Shown here: one piece after another, positions 58,201 to 64,000 of the stretch | Position numbering within the stretch: position 1 is the first letter of the stretch | Layout of the letters: the number at the start of each line of letters is the position of its first letter | Origin: an uncultured Lachnospiraceae bacterium | GTDB lineage: Bacteria > Bacillota > Clostridia > Lachnospirales > Lachnospiraceae | Length of the DNA stretch: 64,000 nucleotides | Assembly (NCBI GenBank): GCA_934317845.1 | Contig: CAKRES010000003.1 | Span: 1-64,000 of the forward strand | Direction: 5' to 3' | Made by a program: the position numbers and the translations under genes | The notes under the pieces: generated by a model | The model's input: only the letters and a program-made list of their open reading frames with translations | Database searches by the model: none | Told to the model about the DNA's origin: nothing

Positions 58201-61149
58201 AAGGATGAGGGACATACAGTTGCACTCAGCAAAGCACAGAGTGATCTGGATGTAACGCCGGGACTTGATAAGACGAAGGCAGCGGCAGGACAGACTATTA
58301 CTGTTACATTGCCGGAAAGTAAGAAATGCATTGCTCCGTCTGTGACCGTAACGACAAAAGCTGGAGTGAATGTAACCTATCAGAAAAAGACAGATGGTAT
58401 TACCTTTACGATGCCGGACGCTGATGTGACGGTTACCGTATCATATCAGCTATTAAATAAAGTGCAGGTAAACGTTGCAAAGGAAACGCTTAATACAAAG
58501 GAAACCACAACTTATGTAAATGACATTACTTTATCTGAGTTGTGCAGCGATTATCCGGAAATGGCTTCCTATACACTGACTTATGGAACGTCCACGGTCA
58601 AAACAGGAACCCTTGCATACTCCGATAGCTTTTTCAAAAAGGGAACGAAAGTAAAAGATTCTGAAGATGCCAGTTATGCCTACTATAAAGTTCCGGTTAC
58701 CATAAACTATCATTATGAAGAAATTAAGGCAAGTCCGGTTACCTGTTATTATTATTATAAAGAGAAAAAGGGGAAATATAATGTCGCGCTTCAGATGGCG
58801 AGTGGGCAGCAGGACATGAAAAGTCTGGTTGAAAAAGTGAATACTGCGGATGAAGGACAGACGGTTACGATCACTACATCTCCATCGAAAAAGCTGGCAT
58901 ACGCATTTGTTTCTGTTGCATCAGAAGGAGGAACGATTCAGATAACAGAGCTTTCCGATGCTTCCTTAGAAGCAGGAAGTAAAAAATATTCCTTTACGAT
59001 GCCGGCGTCTGATGTCACGATTAAAGTAACTTATCAGGCGGTAGATAGCATTACCTGTTCCGGGTTAAAGACTTCTTATCAGGCGGGGGAAAACCGCACC
59101 TACAAAGGAGCAACATTGACTGCATACTATGGAAGTGGCAAAGCCAACAGTATCGCATATGATCTTGAAACATTGATGCAGGAAGGATTAGTTAACGTAG
59201 GAGAAGAGAGCAGTTCGATCAACGAGACTTTATCGAAGGATGGAAAAACAGTTTATGATCGTTCGGTAACGCTGACGTATGGTGATGCGGAATGTGTATA
59301 CAATTATACGGTAGAAGAAACAGATTCTTATACGATAACTGTAAACATGAGTCCTGCGGAATTGAGCAAGGCAAATGTTTCATTATCCAAAACATCCGGA
59401 CAATATGGAGATGAGATTACATTTTCTGTAGTAAAGCTAGTCTCAGAAAAATACAAAGATCCGATAGTAAAGATAGATGGTGAGGAAGCAACCATAGGAG
59501 CAAATGAAACTTATCAGTTCACATTGAAAAAGAACACGATCATCTCTGTAAGCTATGCGGTGCTTTCTGAGATTGCAATCGATACGCCTGCCGATGAAAC
59601 GAATTTTGCAAGTGAATTAAGCGAGCAGATATTGTTAGCATTGCTTTCCGCAAAGACGGTTTATAAACGGGACGGGGTTACATTAGATGATAAGGATGTT
59701 ATTTCCCTCACCTCGGATAATCTTATGATCGGCGAAAAGACAAAGACTTCGGCTAACGGAGTGATAACCTGCAAGGTTCCTGTTACCGTAACGGTTGCCT
59801 ATGCGGGAGTAACGGGCGAAAAGACATTTACTTATACTTATCCGGAATACGAAGTGAGGTTGGAGGAAGGTTCTGAGCAGGCAGCACTTTCTAAAGCACA
59901 GATAAAGCTTGGAGAAACCTTTACGATCACTCCGGTAAGTGGTAAGAAATTTACTTCCGTTACGATCAATGGGGAGAAACTCAGCCTTACAGATGCGACG
60001 GCGGCGATCAATGTGACATTTTCCCGTGGGTATCAGAAAGAAGGGCAGGGTGTTCTTGTAAAAGTTCTTTACGAACAGGAACAGGAAACTACGGTGGAGC
60101 CTCCGACGGAAACGGTAACAGTTACCAAAGCTCCGGTCAGTGAGAAAGAGGCAGCAGAGTTAGAAAATGATCTCAATAAACTGTTGCAGGGAGTTTCTGT
60201 AACAGTAACAAAAGATGGAAAGAAAGAAACCGTTGCTCTGTCGGATCCTTCCATTGAAAAATCGCTGGAAGGTGAGCCGGAAGAAATCGTAAGTGAAGAT
60301 GGCAGCTATGTAGAGCGCATTTATAAGGTCAAAGCAGTAGTAGAAGATAAGATCACTTATGTCAGTGTATCAGTGAAGGTGAGCAGAAAACAGACATCCG
60401 GGGATGCGTCCGGAGATGCATCCGGAGATGCGGGAAAAGATGATAATAAAGGAAATGATCAGCCGGCTGACGATCCGAAGCCAGCTACACCATCTACTAC
60501 ACAACAAAAACCAGGAAACAATGGAGCAGACCGCAGTTTAGGATATGATGGTCCTGCAGATACGGATGATGCGATAGAGGAAAAAGAGCTTGCAATACCG
60601 GGTATAGTAGATTCCATGAAAGTAACGGCCAAGAAAGGAAAGATTACTGTAACATGGGATGAGGTAGATGATGCGACCGCATATGAAATATATATTTCCA
60701 AGAAAAAAGGAAGTGCGTATTTAAAAGCGGCAACCGTAGAGCAAAATGATGCAAAAGATAGTTATAAATGTATCATCAAGAAGTACAACGGTGCGAAGCT
60801 TAAAAAGAACCAGAAATATTACATCAAGATCCGTGCGATCAATTTGGATTCTGATACAGAAGTGGTAACCACGAATCAGACAGCAAAGAGTAAGAAAAAC
60901 GGCCGCCTTTATGTGACAGTAAAGCAGGTCAAAAAAGCAGTATCATACACGGTAAAAGCTTCCTTAAAGAAAAATGGCAAATACAAAAAGCTGTTCAGCT
61001 TTGACGAAGACGGAAGAAAGAAGTACACGAACTTCAAACGAGGTCAGAAGAAAAAAGAGAAATATTTTATCAAAGTAGAAACGACCATTGAAAATGGTGA
61101 CTGCAGTTACGGAAGCTTCAATACCGTAAAAACGATCAAAGCAAAATAA
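55267..61149 (+). CDS. Giant secreted repeat protein with FN3-like end
   Basis: About 1,960 residues. A signal-like segment (ARCVALFYVLFVVLSDMAG) opens it. Residues ~30-480 are an AT-rich unique beta domain. A Thr/Ser/Gln linker (about 480-500) leads into six units of about 180-200 residues, each ending in a strand like FTMPDADVTVTVSY and followed by a new Ig-like unit; TYYYSYTKDEGH recurs. A Gly/Asp/Ser linker with SGDASGDA repeats precedes two FN3-like lysine-rich domains (about 1785-1960). No LPXTG, transglutaminase or SLH motif. Likely a large surface adhesin or stalk. Start ATG 55267 has GGAGGT seven bases upstream. Confidence 0.82.
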   Translation: MKQGLMRRRIARCVALFYVLFVVLSDMAGTGASFGAIRTKAAEYAQVGNYAQLTGDADGVSYPARVAVTAKATGANALEFSIAKTSDNSSTLGRYEIYSVSLNGGAPLYSKGLYSGQTETGLYYDNTAKKWIFVGTTSASKVKVALTHSLYANVNTITNSTTIYDADYSFSPVVGKQYTAAQLSSKLNTSDYCSVQYYDYDGKISSGSVAYPGQILYQYNGKSDGSDSFYAYLGGTPFTPSGCKDASSIIISTESAPKVTLGRKPGTNEFFCEASNGTLTAADIYISKYMGKNCVDSYDNELYYNYLGNETLYYGPAEGTNPSFTATYGIKVGNDTITTGAEKVGDNTNAREDLYYWYAPESSTLQLDVDQTANITNNLINTKGLKGDYAGEVTKLYDASGNELANMSDDYIKITKDGNVTVKKQFDQDRQYKLSTTSKRNVIAGNKSDGYELSSSTTEDTWTVALTLKANAGSSTSESTTTTQATQATTTTQSTQAPAPTLTSISLTQTTYGESKSDYKTVAVKPTEASIRSAFTANAVYSDQSKKPITLTASNANVEINTPTEVSRGSATSTGTKVTYRGSAKITVKYGGILADKIVYYTYSETVANNSYAITKKVIPSAYADKVTVSAASASYGQSVTVTVADSGSENAKDPTLYVGGKAQTLTNHKAVFTMPDDVAAVEVYYKTPSAVTLTPESSTKNTTASKPAETAGELTNAQLSELYKASGTYKDAKGNTTSVTPTVSVSQKKSTTTSGTTVSTLVTATITATIGTGSDAKKATQTYYYQYSKDVGHSITVSVKPSEAANGVTCSAVKAKSGDSITITVPVSSLLKNPVVKMNDTELSSYTQNAAKTKYSYTFSMPDQDVSIVVAYTKYIKTAISSNGLSTDQNSPTMKAAELTKADLLKLISAAHDFKNYSTGKTESEVITLNESSLTVTDVSGQLQEDGYTKKYVKKVTAAASSLDGKTVTSTYYYSYTKDEGHTVALSKAQSDLDVTPGLDKTKAAAGQTITVTLPESKKCIAPSVTVTTKAGVNVTYQKKTDGITFTMPDADVTVTVSYQLLNKVQVNVAKETLNTKETTTYVNDITLSELCSDYPEMASYTLTYGTSTVKTGTLAYSDSFFKKGTKVKDSEDASYAYYKVPVTINYHYEEIKASPVTCYYYYKEKKGKYNVALQMASGQQDMKSLVEKVNTADEGQTVTITTSPSKKLAYAFVSVASEGGTIQITELSDASLEAGSKKYSFTMPASDVTIKVTYQAVDSITCSGLKTSYQAGENRTYKGATLTAYYGSGKANSIAYDLETLMQEGLVNVGEESSSINETLSKDGKTVYDRSVTLTYGDAECVYNYTVEETDSYTITVNMSPAELSKANVSLSKTSGQYGDEITFSVVKLVSEKYKDPIVKIDGEEATIGANETYQFTLKKNTIISVSYAVLSEIAIDTPADETNFASELSEQILLALLSAKTVYKRDGVTLDDKDVISLTSDNLMIGEKTKTSANGVITCKVPVTVTVAYAGVTGEKTFTYTYPEYEVRLEEGSEQAALSKAQIKLGETFTITPVSGKKFTSVTINGEKLSLTDATAAINVTFSRGYQKEGQGVLVKVLYEQEQETTVEPPTETVTVTKAPVSEKEAAELENDLNKLLQGVSVTVTKDGKKETVALSDPSIEKSLEGEPEEIVSEDGSYVERIYKVKAVVEDKITYVSVSVKVSRKQTSGDASGDASGDAGKDDNKGNDQPADDPKPATPSTTQQKPGNNGADRSLGYDGPADTDDAIEEKELAIPGIVDSMKVTAKKGKITVTWDEVDDATAYEIYISKKKGSAYLKAATVEQNDAKDSYKCIIKKYNGAKLKKNQKYYIKIRAINLDSDTEVVTTNQTAKSKKNGRLYVTVKQVKKAVSYTVKASLKKNGKYKKLFSFDEDGRKKYTNFKRGQKKKEKYFIKVETTIENGDCSYGSFNTVKTIKAK

Positions 61150-61161
61150 AAGAAGCTGAGG

Positions 61162-61187
61162 AAAACACCCCGTTTGGGGTGTTTTTC
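61162..61187 (+). terminator. Terminator of giant protein gene
   Basis: AAACACCCC (61163-61171) pairs with GGGGTGTTT (61176-61184), GTTT loop, T-run. Confidence 0.92.
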
Positions 61188-61216
61188 TTGACAAATGGGC
61201 ATGCGATAGATATGAT
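61188..61216 (+). promoter_or_regulatory. Sigma-A promoter of the decarboxylase gene
   Basis: TTGACA (61188-61193), 17 bases, TATGAT (61211-61216), starting right at the end of the previous terminator. Confidence 0.85.
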
Positions 61217-61258
61217 TAGTAGGAATAGTTAGGAATAACATGCTAGGAGGATAAGTAC

Positions 61259-62509
61259 ATGGAGAAGAAGCCATTTGTAACGAAGGAACAGTTAGATGAG
61301 ATTGTAGCCAAATATCCGACTCCATTTCATTTATATGACGAGAAGGGCATTCGTGAAAATGCAAGAAAATTAAAACAGGCATTTTCATGGAACAAGGGAT
61401 TCCGCGAATATTTCGCAGTAAAAGCAACCCCAAACCCAACGATATTAAAGATTTTGCAGGAAGAGGGCTGTGGTACAGACTGTTCTTCCTTAACAGAGCT
61501 GATGATGTCTGACATGTGTGGATTTAAAGGAAATGACATTATGTTTTCCAGCAATGACACCCCGGCAGAAGAGTTTGTGAAAGCAAGAGAACTAGATGCG
61601 ATCATCAATCTGGATGACATTACTCACATTGACTTTTTGGAGAAAGCAGCCGGTATTCCAAAGAAGATCTGCTGTCGTTTCAATCCGGGTGGTAAGTTTG
61701 CAATCGCTACAACGATCATGGATAATCCGGGCGATGCCAAGTATGGTATGACAAAGGATCAGATCCTTGAGGCATATAAACGTCTCAAAGACATGGGTGT
61801 CGAGGAATTTGGTATGCATGCATTTTTAGCAAGCAATACCGTAACCAATGAGTATTATCCGACACTGGCTAAGATCTTATTTGAATTAGCGGTGGAGATC
61901 CGTGAAAAGACAGGGGTTACCTTAAGCTTTATTAACCTGTCCGGCGGTGTGGGCGTGCCTTATACACCGGATAAAGAGCCAAACGACATTTTAGAGATCG
62001 GAGCAGGTGTACACAAGGTATATGATGAAGTATTAGTTCCTGCCGGAATGGGTGACGTCAAGATCTTTACAGAGCTGGGACGTTTCATGCTTGCACCATA
62101 TGGTCATCTGGTAACAAAAGCAATCCATGAGAAGCATACCTATAAAGAGTATATTGGCGTAGATGCGTGTGCCGTGAATCTGATGCGTCCTGCGATGTAT
62201 GGAGCATATCATCACATCACGGTTATGGGTAAAGAAGATGCACCGCATGACCATATTTATGATGTGACAGGTTCTCTTTGCGAGAACAATGATAAATTTG
62301 CGATCGACCGGGAACTTCCAAAGATTGATATGGGAGATCTTTTGGTGATCCACGATACCGGAGCACATGGTTTTGCAATGGGATACAATTATAATGGTAA
62401 ATTAAAATCAGCAGAGATCCTGCTGAAAGAAGACGGCACTACAGAAATGATCCGTCGTGCAGAGACACCGGATGATTACTTTGCAACACTTCGTGGATTT
62501 GGATTATAA
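61259..62509 (+). CDS. lysA: Diaminopimelate decarboxylase-like PLP enzyme
   Basis: 416 residues. Fold III decarboxylase that makes lysine from meso-diaminopimelate. The PLP lysine is in YFAVKATPNP (about 50-59). NLSGGVGVPY and ELGRFMLAP form the phosphate and substrate sites. The usual CESGD motif reads CENND (near 340), a departure seen in divergent members, so another carboxylated amine is a weaker alternative. TAGGAGG before the ATG. Single gene between terminators. Confidence 0.87.
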   Translation: MEKKPFVTKEQLDEIVAKYPTPFHLYDEKGIRENARKLKQAFSWNKGFREYFAVKATPNPTILKILQEEGCGTDCSSLTELMMSDMCGFKGNDIMFSSNDTPAEEFVKARELDAIINLDDITHIDFLEKAAGIPKKICCRFNPGGKFAIATTIMDNPGDAKYGMTKDQILEAYKRLKDMGVEEFGMHAFLASNTVTNEYYPTLAKILFELAVEIREKTGVTLSFINLSGGVGVPYTPDKEPNDILEIGAGVHKVYDEVLVPAGMGDVKIFTELGRFMLAPYGHLVTKAIHEKHTYKEYIGVDACAVNLMRPAMYGAYHHITVMGKEDAPHDHIYDVTGSLCENNDKFAIDRELPKIDMGDLLVIHDTGAHGFAMGYNYNGKLKSAEILLKEDGTTEMIRRAETPDDYFATLRGFGL

Positions 62510-62537
62510 ACGAATAGTTGCCACAATTGACAAAAAT

Positions 62538-62614
62538 AAGAACCTGCATGTCAAAAGAAGACTTTCACCAAATGTTTTGGGAAGTGGTTCCTTTGAATAT
62601 GCAGGTTCTTTTTT
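62538..62614 (+). terminator. Terminator of the decarboxylase gene
   Basis: AAGAACCTGCAT (62538-62549) pairs exactly with ATGCAGGTTCTT (62599-62610), a 49-base loop and TTTT. Confidence 0.75.
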
Positions 62615-62643
62615 GATGCATTGTAATGATGCAAAAAATGCGC

Positions 62644-63162
62644 TTACATATGCTCCGGTTCCGGATAGGTTACACCCATCGTATCAACGGTTACCTTTTT
62701 CATAACCTGATCTTCTCTTGGACGATCAGAATAATCCGTTGCTACTTCTGCAATCTTATCAACAATATCCTGTCCTTCGATGATCTTACCAAAAGCAGCG
62801 TACTGTCCATCCAGATGTGGAGAAGTTTCGTGCATGATAAAGAACTGTGATCCGGCACTGTCCGGGTGCATGGCTCTCGCCATGGAAAGCACACCTTTCT
62901 CATGCTTTAATGGGTTGTCTACCCCGTTCATTGCAAATTCTCCCTTGATGTGATAACCAGGACCACCGGTACCATTTCCATCCGGGCATCCTCCCTGGAT
63001 CATGAAGCCCTTGATGACACGATGAAAGATCAGTCCATCATAAAAGCCCTTCTGGATCAGAGAAATAAAGTTGCTTACGGAAATTGGGGCAATATCCGGA
63101 TAAAGCTCCGCCTTCATAATATCGCCATTTTCCATTTCAATTGTTACAATTGGATTTGCCAT
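62644..63162 (-). CDS. Cyclophilin-type peptidyl-prolyl isomerase
   Basis: 172 residues. Speeds proline isomerisation in folding proteins; no signal peptide, so cytoplasmic. FHRVIKGFMIQGG (catalytic Arg/Phe), GSQFFI and the Leu/Tyr-rich FGKIIEG segment are intact. Start ATG 63162 follows AAGGATG; the frame to 63327 adds residues unlike the family. Confidence 0.94.
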   Translation of the reverse strand: MANPIVTIEMENGDIMKAELYPDIAPISVSNFISLIQKGFYDGLIFHRVIKGFMIQGGCPDGNGTGGPGYHIKGEFAMNGVDNPLKHEKGVLSMARAMHPDSAGSQFFIMHETSPHLDGQYAAFGKIIEGQDIVDKIAEVATDYSDRPREDQVMKKVTVDTMGVTYPEPEHM

Positions 63163-63226
63163 AGTTTGTACATCCTTTCTGTTGTTCCTTGTAGCTATTG
63201 TACACTGTAAGGGAGAAAAGCGCAAC

Positions 63227-63705
63227 TTAATATACGACACCGTTTCTATTGCAGGAAATTGTGACAGATTGTGTGAAGTCAGCTGTGGAATGTGTTGCTG
63301 TTGCAACTGCGGTCGCACTATTGCCACTTTTTCTGGATGATACAGATTTTATAGACCAGGACTTTCCGGGAGCTGATGCGGAATGGGAGCAGGAAACACA
63401 GGTGGCACTTGTTCCGTCATAGTAAAAGGTTGCGGTGATGGATACAGACCACATAACAGCACCTGCAGAATTTTTGTAACTGGTTGTTTTTGTTTTGGTA
63501 ATGTCTTTGATTTTACTGCGCGCTGCACTGTAGCTTTTAACTGCAGGTGAACTTGTTATCGTAGTTTCCAGATAGTCTCCGTTCTCTAAACTGATAATGT
63601 CTTTTGTGGTTGGAATAGACTGCGTTGCGTTGACATTTGATGGAATAAATAAGGTACAGATAACAAGTACGGCTACAATAATAGATAAATAGTTTGTTTT
63701 TTCAT
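63227..63705 (-). pseudogene. Secreted protein gene with one-base shift in an A-run
   Basis: The ATG at 63703-63705 (minus strand, GGAGAT upstream) is followed by AAAAAAC and a stop after ten codons. One more A would give MKKTNYLSIIVAVLVICTL, a signal peptide that runs without a break through NATQSIPTTKDIISLEN to the stop at 63227, 159 residues in total. The C-terminal part has spaced cysteines (CVSC and ISC) and many Ser/Thr/Ala. The family is not known to me. It starts 14 bases after the HAAS gene, so the two form one unit. A dead gene, slippage control, or an assembly error are all possible. Confidence 0.7.
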
Positions 63706-63719
63706 AATAGTATGATCTC

Positions 63720-64000
63720 CTATTCTATGGTTGTGTTTTCAAAAAATATACGTTCTTCTTTTAAAATTTTATATGAATGATACGTGTATACTCCCCAGGT
63801 TGTAACTCCAAGCAGGACAAGAACCAACAATATTGAAAGTGCCTTTTTAATATAATGTGAGAGGCGGATCTTTTTGGTGATTTCAGAAAGATCCATATTG
63901 TTGTAATAAGACATAATGACTTCTTCCGGCTTTCCAAAAATATGATACAGTTCTTCCTTTGAATTACAATCAGATTCTTCTATGTATTCCTGTATGGATT
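63720..64000 (-). CDS. HAAS/DUF1700-like membrane protein, 5' end beyond the window
   Basis: The frame stays open to the window edge, so the visible ATG at 63914 is probably internal. IQEYIEESDCNSKEELYHIFG and KPEEVIMSYY match the amphipathic helical start of HAAS/DUF1700 proteins, which lie beside PadR-type regulators. A membrane span (about 40 residues before the end) and a short outside tail (EERIFFENTTIE) follow. The next gene in the unit is the frameshifted secreted protein. A PadR gene would be expected just outside the window. Confidence 0.7.
   Translation of the reverse strand, partial: SIQEYIEESDCNSKEELYHIFGKPEEVIMSYYNNMDLSEITKKIRLSHYIKKALSILLVLVLLGVTTWGVYTYHSYKILKEERIFFENTTIE

Noticed and set aside
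1..64000. tRNA, rRNA, tmRNA, T-box or known riboswitch
   Set aside because: Gaps were read for cloverleaf ends, CCA and T-box sequence; none was convincing. Short or unusual RNAs could still be missed.

Overview
The window looks like chromosomal DNA of an anaerobic, spore-forming gut-type Clostridium relative, most likely a Lachnospiraceae member. The reasons are moderate GC, purine-rich AGGAGG ribosome sites, frequent GTG/TTG starts, a CotS-type spore coat gene behind a sigma-E-like promoter, a reverse rubrerythrin with a PerR-type regulator, a cellobiose phosphorylase, type 3 ProS, and many secreted lysine-rich FN3 proteins. No rRNA, tRNA, CRISPR array, prophage or complete insertion sequence was seen.

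Layout. 1-1.3 kb: a 42-bp tandem repeat at the edge, then rubrerythrin and PerR, each with an inverted repeat that fits PerR. 1.3-9.1 kb: acyl carrier protein, an AEC transporter, cellobiose phosphorylase, a secreted FN3 protein with a Cys/His C-terminal domain, an aldose epimerase and a DUF1002 protein. 9.2-13.7 kb: Hsp20 behind a perfect CIRCE element, an XRE regulator, and an argF-pseudouridine synthase-proS run. 13.8-25.3 kb: secreted proteins, CCA-adding enzyme, CotS, a lipoprotein, phosphoglucomutase, an ABC exporter and a divergent phosphoribosyltransferase. 25.4-26 kb: an AT-rich, nearly gene-free island.

26.0-34.5 kb is an apparent five-gene operon behind one good promoter: an acidic single-span membrane protein, a polyprenyl-phosphate glycosyltransferase (GT2), a GtrA-YfhO fusion, a hybrid histidine kinase and a THUMP/UPF0020-like methyltransferase. 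The GT2 and GtrA-YfhO pair resembles the three-component (CsbB/GtcA/YfhO) machinery that glycosylates wall polymers outside the membrane, with flippase and transferase fused. This is the most system-like unit in the window. 34.5-46 kb: a subtilase with an inserted domain, DUF624, MutY, Hsp33, an SGNH hydrolase, a phosphatase, GNAT, ClpB and a repeat-bearing membrane protein.

46-55 kb is a region of gene decay and rearrangement. It holds a frameshifted small ORF, a flavodoxin followed by a carboxymuconolactone decarboxylase-cupin deletion fusion, MATE, FBP aldolase, and a TauE/SafE gene whose 5' end runs into a remnant of a PD-(D/E)XK (Rpn-type) nuclease gene. A truncated and a complete copy of the same nuclease gene follow, both behind the same duplicated ~150-bp leader. 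55.3-64 kb: a 1,960-residue secreted repeat protein, a diaminopimelate decarboxylase, a cyclophilin, a secreted protein gene broken by one base in an A-run, and a HAAS/DUF1700-like gene cut by the window end.
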